Assembly: GCA_028284155.1 (NCBI GenBank)
Contig: JANQSF010000098.1
Coordinates: 1-64,000, forward strand
DNA length: 64,000 nt
Direction of reading: 5' to 3'
Source of the DNA: Phycisphaeraceae bacterium
GTDB taxonomy: Bacteria > Planctomycetota > Phycisphaerae > Phycisphaerales > Phycisphaeraceae
The notes beneath the pieces are model-generated. The model searched no databases and was not told where the DNA came from. It saw only the letters and a program-made list of their open reading frames with translations. The position numbers and the translations under genes were made by a program. Positions 56,745 through 64,000 of the stretch are shown piece by piece. Within the stretch, counting starts at the first letter, position 1; each line of letters begins with the position of its first letter.

Positions 56745-57572
56745 TTACGCCTCGTTCCGTTTGATGTGGTCGGCGATCGTGTGCACGGTGTGTTCGATTT
56801 CCGAGAGCACTTTCGTCGCTCGGCTCTTGACGATGGAATAGAACGCCAGGGCGAGGATGGCGACGGCCAAGCCAAACAGCGTCGTGGACATCGCCTGCGC
56901 CACGCCCTCGGTCAGCGCGCCGCTCGACGCGGACAGCGAGGTGAACCGTGCGGCCGCGAACGTCCGCATCATGCCGTAAACCGTGCCGAACAGGCCGAGC
57001 ATCGGGGCGACGTTCGAGATATCAGCCAGGTAGCTGATCCGGTTCCACAGGATGTCCGCCCGGCGTTTGCCCTCGGTGTCGAGGATGTCGAGGATGACCG
57101 AGTGCTGCTTGTCGGCGTTCTCGACGCAGCGTTGAACGATGCTGGCGATAAACACGCCCGGCCGAGACCGGCACAGGTCGGTCGCCTCGCGGAACTGTTG
57201 ATTGATGACCAGCTTGGTCACGTCGTCGACGAAGCCCGGCGGCGCCATTGCGGCTGTGTTGACGGTGGTGAGAAAGAAGAGGAACAGGAACAGGGCGACC
57301 ACACTGAGCGCGATGATGATCGAGTTGATCACCGGGCTCTTCATAAAGACTTGGCCGAAGTTCCGCATCTCGCCCGTTTCGGGGTCGATGCCGGACTCGT
57401 CGGCACTGGGCTTCTCGTCGGCCTGCTGCTTGTTGGCCGACGCTGCGTCGTCCTGGGCGGTGGCCGGCGTCGTGACCGCCAGGTGCAGGGCCGATAAGGC
57501 CAACACCGCGACGCACGACAGCGCCATCAGGCCAATCGGTCGCCGGCGACCCCCATGATCGTTAGACCTCAT
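56745..57572 (-). CDS. exbB: MotA/TolQ/ExbB proton channel family protein with N-terminal extension
   Basis: 275 residues from ATG 57572 (ATG 57590 possible). The N-terminus has a hydrophobic export-like segment (IGLMALSCVAVLALSALHLA) and an Asp/Glu-rich periplasmic stretch before the three ExbB helices: about 86-108 (SIIIALSVVALFLFLFFLTT), about 175-205 around ISNVAPMLGLFGTVYGMMRT, and about 225-245 (TTLFGLAVAILALAFYSIVK). TolQ/ExbB residues such as the conserved Thr-Val region and Gly-rich helix 2 are visible. The N-terminal extension is longer than in E. coli ExbB but is common in planctomycetes. Confidence 0.92.
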   Translation of the reverse strand: MRSNDHGGRRRPIGLMALSCVAVLALSALHLAVTTPATAQDDAASANKQQADEKPSADESGIDPETGEMRNFGQVFMKSPVINSIIIALSVVALFLFLFFLTTVNTAAMAPPGFVDDVTKLVINQQFREATDLCRSRPGVFIASIVQRCVENADKQHSVILDILDTEGKRRADILWNRISYLADISNVAPMLGLFGTVYGMMRTFAAARFTSLSASSGALTEGVAQAMSTTLFGLAVAILALAFYSIVKSRATKVLSEIEHTVHTIADHIKRNEA

Positions 57573-57915
57573 CTGTCGGTGCTCCTGCATCCATGCTCGT
57601 TTCACGCCGGAAAGCGTGAGCGCGGGCATTCTAGGTGTGGCCGACTCCCAGCCACGGGCCCGCTCCGGCCGACAGTACAACTTATCGGCGGCGGTCGGCT
57701 TTTTTTATGTCGGTCGAATCAACGCCTCGGCGTGACGCGACAAGCCAGATTCGGGTCTGCGCCCCGCGTTTTGAACCGCCCGCACGCGTCACAGGCCGAA
57801 CGACCGGCCGAAACCCTGGTTTTTCAGGGGTTTTGCCGCACTTGGCGAGCTTGGCGCACGTCGAGTGAAGTCCTGTCGAACCCAGATACCCATGAATCCG
57901 GCGGTAGATTACGCC

Positions 57916-57924
57916 TGTGGATAA
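57916..57924 (-). promoter_or_regulatory. DnaA box, perfect match
   Basis: TGTGGATAA on the plus strand is the exact reverse complement of the consensus TTATCCACA. It is followed by an AT-rich tcttttttc. Confidence 0.6.
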
Positions 57925-58054
57925 TCTTTTTTCAGCCGGTCGCCTGACCGATCTCACTCCGGTTTTGCCAGGCGCAAGTGCCTAAAAAACAAGCAGATGT
58001 GTCCTGAAAAGGCTGGGAGGACCGATGCGGGTTGCCGCCAGAACGGCCTGTGGG

Positions 58055-58063
58055 TTATCCACA
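58055..58063 (+). promoter_or_regulatory. DnaA box, perfect match
   Basis: TTATCCACA, 130 bp from the first box and in inverted orientation. It ends 5 bp before the -35 of a porin promoter, so it could regulate that promoter or belong to an origin-like element. Confidence 0.6.
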
Positions 58064-58067
58064 TCAC

Positions 58068-58097
58068 TTGACACAACTTCTCACGTAAGTCAATAAT
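58068..58097 (+). promoter_or_regulatory. Porin promoter P1
   Basis: Perfect TTGACA (58068-58073), 18 bp spacer, AATAAT (58092-58097). The leader to the porin ATG would be about 320 nt. Confidence 0.6.
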
Positions 58098-58167
58098 GCG
58101 GCCCGATTGTGACTGGGTCCCGGCGATAGCCGTGCCCCCACGACGGAGTCTGCGTAACTTTTTGTTG

Positions 58168-58197
58168 TTGACACGTATCCAGGGAATGGCTTCTAAC
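58168..58197 (+). promoter_or_regulatory. Porin promoter P2
   Basis: Perfect TTGACA (58168-58173), 18 bp spacer, TCTAAC (58192-58197). A second start about 100 bp downstream of P1. Confidence 0.5.
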
Positions 58198-58423
58198 GAC
58201 GAGTTCTTGAAGTCTTGATGCGGCTGGAACCGACTGGATTCTCAAGCGTTCAGCCCGCATGACCCGAGTCAAGTGATTATCAGACGCTGCTACGGAAATG
58301 ACACGGCGTTGATGCATCCAGTCGATGACACCACTCCAATGTAAAAGGCCACGCGGGTGAGGTGACTCGCGAATCAACAGTGCCTGCAGTCCAAGGGTTC
58401 CTTCTTTACCGGAGATTTTGTCC

Positions 58424-59902
58424 ATGAAGAGTCGCACACGCCTGATCGCCCTGAGCGGCGCGATGGTCATCGGGATGATGCTGAGCACGGTCCACGCTCA
58501 GCAGGATTCCGATACCGAGCAACTGCTCCAAGAGGTCCAACGGCTTCGCGCTGAGGTTGCTCAGATGCGTGCCGGGGACGAAAACGCCAATTGGCTGAAC
58601 GAACGCCGCCGCGCTGAAGTCACCGCGCTCGTGCAGGAAGTCCTGCAAGACGCCGACACCCGCGCCAGCCTCGAAAGCCATGGCCACAGCGCCGGCCACA
58701 ACGGCAAGAACTTCTTCCTGGCCGCTGAAGACGGTTCGTTCTCGATGACCATTTCGGGTCAGATCCAGATCCGATACATCTACAACAACCGTGACCAGGA
58801 CAACAGCGACCTCGACCTCGACGGTGTGCCCGACTTCCCGGACATCGACGAGAACGAAGCCGGCTTCCAGATCCGCCGCACGAAGCTCACCTTCGCCGGC
58901 CACATCGGTAGCCCCCGCCTCAGCTACAAGGTCCGCCTGTCCGCCCACCGTGGCGACGGTGACATCTTCGCTGAAGACGTCGTCATCGGCTACAAGCTGG
59001 CCGACGGCCTGCACCTCGCGGCCGGTCGCAAGAAGCTCCCGTTCCTCCGCGAGGAATTGGTCAGCTCGAAGCACCAGCTCGCCGTTGAACGCTCTGCCGT
59101 CAACGAGTTCTTCACGCTCAACCGCTCGGAAGGCGTTTGGGTGAAGTGGATGCCCATGGACAACGTCAGGGTCACCGCCGCCCTCAGCGACGGTGGCAAC
59201 GCCAGCCCGACCGACTTCCACGTCGATCGCACCGAGGCCCCCGCGATCACCGCCCGCATCGACGTGGCGTTGGCCGGCAGCCTCGACTCGGCCAATGACT
59301 TCACCGCGTGGGAAGGCGACCCGTTCGCCCTCGTCGTCGGTGGTGCCATCCACTACGAAGCCGGCGAAGCCGGTGACTCGCTCGCCGTCAACGACGCGGA
59401 CCAGTTCGCCTGGACGATCGACGGCTCGCTCGACCTGTACCCCTTCAACGTGTACGCCGCCTTCATCGGCTCGCACGTGCAGGACGCCCGATTCTTCGAC
59501 CCGCTCGCTCTGACGACCAGCGAAGAAGACTTTGACAACTTCGGCGCCATCGTGCAGGCCGGCGTTCACCTCGTGCCCAACAAGCTCGAGATCTTCGGCC
59601 GCTTCGAGTGGATCGAAGTTGACGCCCACGTGGTCGGCGATGTTGACGGCGACGGCGTAGACGACTCGGAAGACGAAGACGCGATCCTCCTCACCTTCGG
59701 TGCCAACTACTACTTCAACAAGCACAACGCCAAGTTGACGGTTGACGTGGTCTGGGCGCTCGACTCGCTCAGCATCAACACCGCGGATTCGAAGGGTCCC
59801 TTCGGTGCGTCGGCTGAAAGCAGCGGCCTCGGCCTCCTGCCCGACAGCGGCGACGAAGAAGATCAGATCGCTATCCGTGCCCAGTTCCAGCTCCTGTTCT
59901 AA
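58424..59902 (+). CDS. OprO/OprP-like porin with N-terminal coiled coil
   Basis: 492 residues from ATG 58424, with GGAG 10 bp upstream. A signal peptide (LIALSGAMVIGMMLSTVHAQ) leads to a short coiled coil (residues about 26-55, TEQLLQEVQRLRAEVAQMRA), which may anchor or trimerise the protein, and then a 16-18 strand beta-barrel: amphipathic strands such as MTISGQIQIRYIYNN, AGFQIRRTKLTFAGHIGSPR, LHLAAGRKKLPFLREEL and ILLTFGANYYFNKHNAKLTV, with C-terminal FQLLF as the outer-membrane signal. It resembles phosphate-selective porins O/P. Codons are strongly biased to C-ending forms, suggesting high expression. Confidence 0.88.
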   Translation: MKSRTRLIALSGAMVIGMMLSTVHAQQDSDTEQLLQEVQRLRAEVAQMRAGDENANWLNERRRAEVTALVQEVLQDADTRASLESHGHSAGHNGKNFFLAAEDGSFSMTISGQIQIRYIYNNRDQDNSDLDLDGVPDFPDIDENEAGFQIRRTKLTFAGHIGSPRLSYKVRLSAHRGDGDIFAEDVVIGYKLADGLHLAAGRKKLPFLREELVSSKHQLAVERSAVNEFFTLNRSEGVWVKWMPMDNVRVTAALSDGGNASPTDFHVDRTEAPAITARIDVALAGSLDSANDFTAWEGDPFALVVGGAIHYEAGEAGDSLAVNDADQFAWTIDGSLDLYPFNVYAAFIGSHVQDARFFDPLALTTSEEDFDNFGAIVQAGVHLVPNKLEIFGRFEWIEVDAHVVGDVDGDGVDDSEDEDAILLTFGANYYFNKHNAKLTVDVVWALDSLSINTADSKGPFGASAESSGLGLLPDSGDEEDQIAIRAQFQLLF

Positions 59903-59961
59903 AACGGACGCTGGCAAGCAAGCGAACCCGCCCAGGTCGGTTAACCGACTTCGGGTCTGAG

Positions 59962-60000
59962 CCGGGCGTTCCCCAAAAGGGAACGGCCGGTTTTCTTTTC
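59962..60000 (+). terminator. Intrinsic terminator of the porin gene
   Basis: CCGGGCGTTCCC and GGGAACGGCCGG form a 12 bp stem with one bulge on a small caaaa loop, followed by TTTTCTTTTC. Strong and positioned 60 bp after the porin stop. Confidence 0.9.
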
Positions 60001-60020
60001 CCGAGGCCCCTTCTTCCCTC

Positions 60021-60042
60021 AGGCCGCTTGCGGCTTAGCGCT
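60021..60042. repeat. Single palindrome, family O
   Basis: aggccgcttgcggcttagcg (ct), the unit seen at 15229-15251 in the opposite orientation. Confidence 0.65.
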
Positions 60043-60071
60043 TCTGCCCAGTCAATGAGTGATGCATCTGT

Positions 60072-60143
60072 CTCGTGCCACGGCCGTGTCGGCCGTGTGG
60101 TGCATCACCGCCGTTCCACACGGCCGACACGGCCGTGGCACGA
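60072..60143. repeat. Twin inverted repeat, family P
   Basis: CTCGTGCCACGGCCGTGTCG (GCCGTGTGGTGCATC) faces CCACACGGCCGACACGGCCGTGGCACGA. The spacer is 8-9 bp; it is very close to the 50371-50443 copy, 10 kb away. Confidence 0.9.
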
Positions 60144-60222
60144 ATCTGGTCGGCCAAAGTGAACCAGCACTCGTTAATCATTCACGCCGCGCATCAACCA
60201 AACATCAACGTACAATCACCCC

Positions 60223-60663
60223 ATGCGCTCGATCCGCCGAAACGACCACAGCCCCCGCGTCGAAATGATGCCCCTCATCGACGTGGTCTTTCTGCTGCTG
60301 ACGTTCTTCATCTACAGCCTGATCGTAATGAACTACACATCGACCCTCAATGTGCGGTTCACCCCCGCCGCGCAAAGCGCGCAAGCCGCACAGCAACCGC
60401 AGGTCCACGCCATCACGATCGACAAGTCCGGCCGGCTCTATTACAACCGTCAGCCGATTGAACCCGACGCCCTCTCCAAGCGTCTGGAATTGTTGGCCAA
60501 GGACCCCGATCAGCCGCCGATCTACGTCGCCATGGAAGGTCAGGGCGATGGCACGGTCGATCGTGGGCCGGTCTACGTGGACGTGCTCGAACGCATCCGC
60601 TCAGCGGGTATTACCAAGTGGGTGATGGTCGGTCAGCCCAACGAGTCAAATCGTGCTCCGTAA
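60223..60663 (+). CDS. ExbD/TolR family protein, second copy
   Basis: 146 residues. The transmembrane helix PLIDVVFLLLTFFIYSLIVM holds Asp20, the proton-path residue. The periplasmic domain follows (HAITIDKSGRLYYNRQPIEP; PIYVAMEGQGDGTVDRGPVY; VLERIRSAGITKWVMVGQPN). It lies 63 bp before the CARDB/TonB-like gene. No second ExbB is adjacent; the ExbB at 56745 could serve both, or another one outside the window. Confidence 0.9.
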   Translation: MRSIRRNDHSPRVEMMPLIDVVFLLLTFFIYSLIVMNYTSTLNVRFTPAAQSAQAAQQPQVHAITIDKSGRLYYNRQPIEPDALSKRLELLAKDPDQPPIYVAMEGQGDGTVDRGPVYVDVLERIRSAGITKWVMVGQPNESNRAP

Positions 60664-60725
60664 CGCCTGCTCTGTGCGGTGGCGAATCTAGGGGGTCAAA
60701 ACGCTGGCCGCTATCATGAAGACTC

Positions 60726-62897
60726 ATGCTCGAGCGTGAAACCATCCTGCCGCTGGTCATCGGCGCCGTCATCGCGGTGCTGTTGCACCTGATTGTCCTG
60801 CCGCTGGCGGGTCAGGTCGCGCAACGGTCTGCGGAGCGACCGGCGCTCACCGTGACGATCGACGACGCCTCGCAGCAAGCCGACGCCGGCGCGACCGTCA
60901 GCGTCGCGTACACGGTGCGCAACCTCGGGCCGGGACGACCCGCGTTCGCATGGGTCGAGCGGGTTTACCTCTCGGACGACGACCAACTCAGCGGCGACGA
61001 CCGCGTGATGACGTCGCGGGACGCGCCGCGTCGCCTTGAGCAAGGCGAACACGAAGACGTGAGAGTCTCCATCGACCTGCCGCCGCGCACGCACGGCGAT
61101 ATGTTTCTGATCGTCAAGGCCGACGCCGACGACCTCGTCGCCGTCACCGAACCGGTCACGTCATCCACGACGACCGCTGAACAATCGCCCGGCAAGATCG
61201 CTGTCCACCCGATCCGCATCACGTTGCCGCCGCGCCCCGACCTGGTCGCCGTGGGATACGAAGGCCCGCGCCACGTCAAGCCCGACCATGTATTCGGCGG
61301 TCGCATCGAAACGACGCTCGCCGGCAAGCCGCTGCCGTCTGACGCGCAGTGGTCGAACCACCTCTACCTGTCAAACGATGACCAACTCAGTGGCGACGAC
61401 GCGCCGGTGTTGACGCAGCGCGTCGGCACAGTTCATTCCGATACGGATGTCGAGACGTCGCCAATCCCGGATCGTTACGGCGGCAAGGTCTACGTCATCG
61501 CCAAAGTTGACGCCGACGACGCGATCGAAGAGTACCCCAACGAAGACAACAACACGCTCGTCCTCCCGATCTACATCGAACGCGACAGGGACGACCCGAA
61601 GCCCAAGCCACGTGAGGTGACGCACCACCGCCCACGCCCCAAGCCGGAGCGGCGACCGAAGCCCAAGGTCGAGCCCGATGTGCGCCTCGGCAAGGACGAC
61701 GCACCGGAAACACTCACCGCGTCGTGGATCGCGTACGAAGACTTCCAGAAACTGCTCGCGCCGAAAAGCCGGGTCGAGCAGCCGGCCTTGCAACGGCAGG
61801 TCGACCCCGCGCCGGTCCAGCGCATGCCCGACCGCCCGACGCCGCCGGCCACACCGTCGCAAATCGCGTCGGTCGCCAGGTCGATGACGCGCGTCACGCA
61901 GCGGTCCGATGCGCCGCAATTGGCTCGGCAGGTCGAAGCGGTATCCGTTGTCCCCACGCCCGCGCCGCCGCTGCGCCGTTTGCCGGCCGACGCGCCGATG
62001 CTACAACGGACGACGCCGGCCCGGCAGGCCGAGTCCGCGGCTGACATCAAGGTGGACCGCGCCAAGCCGCTGAACCAGGACGCGTCAAGAGCGACCGAGT
62101 CGGTCGTCGGCCAACCGACCATCCAGTTCAACCCGCCGCCGATCGATGAACTCAAACTCGAGTTGCCCGATCTGACCACGCGCAAGTCGTATGACGTCGG
62201 TCTCGCGCCTCAACTCGCATCGGACGCCGACGTGAGGAGCGAAGTGCCGCCGACCGAGCAGGCCGCGTCGCGCACGGACGAACCCGATCCCGACGGCGAG
62301 CCGACGAGACAGGACAAGGCCGACACCCCCAAACCGCGTGACGACGGCGCGCCGACCAAACAGATCGCGGCGCAAACGCCCAAGCCCGACCCAGACGGTC
62401 GGCCGGCCACCGCCAAGCCGATCCCCACACCCGCGCCGCCCAAGCCTGACCCGAAAGACGTCCCGGCCAAGACCGCACCCAAACCCACGCCGACCGACGA
62501 CGCCAAGGCAAACACCCGCCCCAGCCCGCAGCCACGCAAAGCCAACCCGACGGCCGCGCCGCGCGACAAGAAAGAAGCGCCGGCCGCGGCGCTGAAAGAC
62601 TCGACCGTCGTCCGCCCCGGCAAGGTCGCCACCATGCGCGGCGTCGAAGTCCGAACCGTCCGCCCCAAGTTCGGCGTCGTCACCTTACTCAGCACATTCC
62701 CGACGAACCCGATCGCCGAGATCACCTTCAACGGCGATGGCAAAGTCATCAAAGCCAGGCTGCTCCGCTCCACCGGCTACGCCGACCTCGACAGCCCGAT
62801 CCTTGTTAGCCTCTACCAGTGGCGGGCCGTCGGCAAGGAACTCAAGAAGTATCCCAACGGGTTCAAGGTCAAGATGAATCTGCTATTGAGTGATTAG
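60726..62897 (+). CDS. CARDB-domain TonB-like energy transducer
   Basis: 723 residues. An N-terminal helix (about 8-29, LPLVIGAVIAVLLHLIVLPL) carries His21 at the place of the TonB/TolA His, but Ala17 replaces the usual Ser four residues before. Two CARDB-like domains follow (ALTVTIDDASQQADAGATVS; VERVYLSDDDQLSGDDRVMT; repeated at about 175-290 with HLYLSNDDQLSGDDAPVLTQ). Residues about 295-640 are Pro/Lys/Arg-rich and disordered, long enough to span the periplasm. The last 75 residues are TonB_C-like (AEITFNGDGKVIKARLLRST; YADLDSPILVSLYQWRAVGK). It forms a pair with the second ExbD. Confidence 0.87.
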   Translation: MLERETILPLVIGAVIAVLLHLIVLPLAGQVAQRSAERPALTVTIDDASQQADAGATVSVAYTVRNLGPGRPAFAWVERVYLSDDDQLSGDDRVMTSRDAPRRLEQGEHEDVRVSIDLPPRTHGDMFLIVKADADDLVAVTEPVTSSTTTAEQSPGKIAVHPIRITLPPRPDLVAVGYEGPRHVKPDHVFGGRIETTLAGKPLPSDAQWSNHLYLSNDDQLSGDDAPVLTQRVGTVHSDTDVETSPIPDRYGGKVYVIAKVDADDAIEEYPNEDNNTLVLPIYIERDRDDPKPKPREVTHHRPRPKPERRPKPKVEPDVRLGKDDAPETLTASWIAYEDFQKLLAPKSRVEQPALQRQVDPAPVQRMPDRPTPPATPSQIASVARSMTRVTQRSDAPQLARQVEAVSVVPTPAPPLRRLPADAPMLQRTTPARQAESAADIKVDRAKPLNQDASRATESVVGQPTIQFNPPPIDELKLELPDLTTRKSYDVGLAPQLASDADVRSEVPPTEQAASRTDEPDPDGEPTRQDKADTPKPRDDGAPTKQIAAQTPKPDPDGRPATAKPIPTPAPPKPDPKDVPAKTAPKPTPTDDAKANTRPSPQPRKANPTAAPRDKKEAPAAALKDSTVVRPGKVATMRGVEVRTVRPKFGVVTLLSTFPTNPIAEITFNGDGKVIKARLLRSTGYADLDSPILVSLYQWRAVGKELKKYPNGFKVKMNLLLSD

Positions 62898-62927
62898 TCT
62901 GAGTCGAACAGGTAGCACGTGTCACAT

Positions 62928-63001
62928 GTAGGGTGCGCTTCAGCGCACCACGCTCGTACAGAAACCGGCCAGTATGTCTGGTGCGCTGAAGCGCACCCTA
63001 C
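62928..63001. repeat. Twin inverted repeat, family E
   Basis: GTAGGGTGCGCTTCAGCGCA (CC) faces GGTGCGCTGAAGCGCACCCTAC. The arms match the copies at 2658 and 8192; the spacer does not. It lies between convergent genes. Confidence 0.9.
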
Positions 63002-63020
63002 TTTTCAGACGAATCCCGTC

Positions 63021-64000
63021 CTACACGTGCATCCGCCGCGTGTAAACGACCCATTCGATCACGAGCACACCCAACGCAATCAACACAAACCACCGCCAGA
63101 CCTCGCGGCGCGGCGGGTCGTTGCTGGTCACGACGGTGACCGCGCCGCTGCGCACGACCAGTTCCGGCGCGGGGCGCAGGTCGCTTTCGAGCGGGTCGGT
63201 CAGGTTGACGGCCATCGTGTTCCACGGCGGGGGGGCGAGGTTGTCGTCGTCGAGCCGGTAGACGCCCGCGCGTTGGAAGGCGGGCATGACGGCGCGACCT
63301 GACAGGGCGTCGGCTTTCAGATCGACCGGCCCGCGGTAAGTCACGTCGTCGCCGTCGTCGTCGAGCGTCTGCACGGCCGCGGCGTCGCCGGGCGCGAAAC
63401 TCAGCGCATCGTTTTCACTGCCGGTCGATGCGAGTGCGGCGATCACGTTGTCCACGAACACCGCGAAGCTGATCTCCATCGGCCAGGTGCTCCGCAGCAC
63501 GGACAACGCCGCCACAACGTGCGGCACATCGTCGACCACGACCTGCGCCATGATCGGCCCGGATTGACCGGTCGCCAGCACGCGGGCGCCCGTCGGCAGG
63601 ACGAGTCGGCCGGGGTGTTCGACCAGCACGTTGTCGAGCGTGACGTAGCGCATCACCGGGTCGTCCCGCCGCCAATCGAGCAGGTACTGCACGCCCGAGT
63701 TCGGTTGCTTGATCAGTTCAAGCCCTTCGATCGGCGGCGCGGCGTCAAACGACAGCGACGCGATCGGGGGCACGGTTTGCGGCGCGTGGCCGTCGAACAC
63801 GATCAGATCGACACCGCCCAACGCTGCGTTGGGTAAGGTCGATGGTTGACCAGCCGAGTCGTCCGGCCTGAACGTCGCGGTCAGGTCGGCCGGGTCGAGC
63901 GCGTCGAATTGTTGGGGCGTGACCGTCTCGATCCGCTTCGCCCCGGCCGCCTGGATCGCGCGCAGCAGGAATGGGTTGCCCTTGGTCACGAGCATGACCG
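63021..64000 (-). CDS. Membrane protein, C-terminal part only (BatA-like)
   Basis: The frame runs off the right edge of the window, so the N-terminal part is missing. The visible 325 or so residues form an extracytoplasmic region (IQAAGAKRIETVTPQQFDAL; VDLIVFDGHAPQTVPPIASL; LLDWRRDDPVMRYVTLDNVL; VVAALSVLRSTWPMEISFAV) followed by one transmembrane helix at the end (WFVLIALGVLVIEWVVYTRR). This layout matches planctomycete BatA-like proteins that carry N-terminal helices and a VWA domain; the VWA part would lie outside the window. The gene is convergent with the CARDB/TonB-like gene. Confidence 0.75.
   Translation of the reverse strand, partial: VMLVTKGNPFLLRAIQAAGAKRIETVTPQQFDALDPADLTATFRPDDSAGQPSTLPNAALGGVDLIVFDGHAPQTVPPIASLSFDAAPPIEGLELIKQPNSGVQYLLDWRRDDPVMRYVTLDNVLVEHPGRLVLPTGARVLATGQSGPIMAQVVVDDVPHVVAALSVLRSTWPMEISFAVFVDNVIAALASTGSENDALSFAPGDAAAVQTLDDDGDDVTYRGPVDLKADALSGRAVMPAFQRAGVYRLDDDNLAPPPWNTMAVNLTDPLESDLRPAPELVVRSGAVTVVTSNDPPRREVWRWFVLIALGVLVIEWVVYTRRMHV

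Larger units (their letters stand above)
57573..58423. other. Long intergenic region with DnaA boxes and promoters
   Basis: About 850 bp between divergent exbB and porin genes, with no supported gene. It contains two perfect 9-mer DnaA boxes in opposite orientation, two sigma-70 type promoters facing the porin, and a leader of several hundred bases. The rest shows no repeat family. Confidence 0.6.

Noticed and set aside
58406-59917. 503-codon frame covering the porin gene on the opposite strand
   Set aside because: Mirror of a strongly codon-biased gene; no Shine-Dalgarno or domain, and the plus strand has signal peptide, terminator and porin strands.
619-63001. CRISPR array
   Set aside because: Repeats occur as pairs in inverted orientation in many families; there are no regularly spaced direct repeats and no cas genes.

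Overview
The window is high-GC DNA from a planctomycete, probably of the Phycisphaerae or a neighbouring class; the class assignment is inference. Lineage markers seen directly are a DUF1501 gene (Tat signal) beside a DUF1549/DUF1553 gene with heme-type Cys motifs, a FG-GAP surface protein with the LEPRTLLS sorting motif, a PEP-CTERM protein, a PA14/DUF6797-type secreted protein, a CxPSR sulfatase, and a small membrane protein ending in a CGYDMRG...CPECG zinc ribbon. No rRNA, tRNA, CRISPR array or complete insertion sequence was found.

Layout. 1-2.5 kb: partial HTH protein and a minus-strand run of small hypothetical genes. 2.9-11.3 kb: secreted or surface proteins (FG-GAP, WD40, CxxCH cytochrome-like, PEP-CTERM) and a PhzF-family enzyme. 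11.3-20 kb: methyltransferase, OB-fold protein, CapD-like sugar dehydratase, RNase PH, an LptF/LptG permease pair and a PaaK/CapK-type adenylate-forming enzyme. 20-26.7 kb: a three-gene plus-strand cluster encoding a GAF-GAF-TM-HlyD adaptor, a PqqD-like/M50/HlyD membrane protein and a SecA-type ATPase without the C-terminal half, a candidate undescribed export machine. 26.7-32.2 kb: GNAT, ATP-grasp, a large unknown protein, a structured non-coding stretch and two lower-GC YcxB-like genes. 32.3-40 kb: DUF1501/DUF1549 pair, YebC, acylphosphatase, lipoprotein, sulfatase. 40-47 kb: SRPBCC protein, glutamine synthetase with a near-consensus sigma-54 promoter, RmuC, formyltransferase, DUF4910-type aminopeptidase, thiol peroxidase. 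47-64 kb: PA14/DUF6797 protein, lipoprotein, an ExbB-ExbD-TPR-VWA operon, a phosphate-porin-like outer-membrane protein, a second ExbD with a CARDB/TonB-like protein, and a truncated membrane protein.

How genes work together. LptF/LptG, the CapD-like enzyme, CapK-like enzyme, formyltransferase and DUF4910 protein point to lipopolysaccharide or exopolysaccharide assembly. ExbB/ExbD should supply proton-motive force to an inner-membrane transducer; the VWA protein has the TonB-type SxxxH transmembrane helix and sits where TonB would be expected. The porin and the second ExbD/TonB-like pair lie next to it, so envelope energisation is the theme of 51-63 kb.

The most pervasive unexplained structure is the intergenic repeats: at least 20 twin inverted repeats (two copies of a short palindrome facing each other across a 10-120 bp spacer) in about 15 unrelated families. 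They resemble REPINs, and several have extended or cut neighbouring reading frames.
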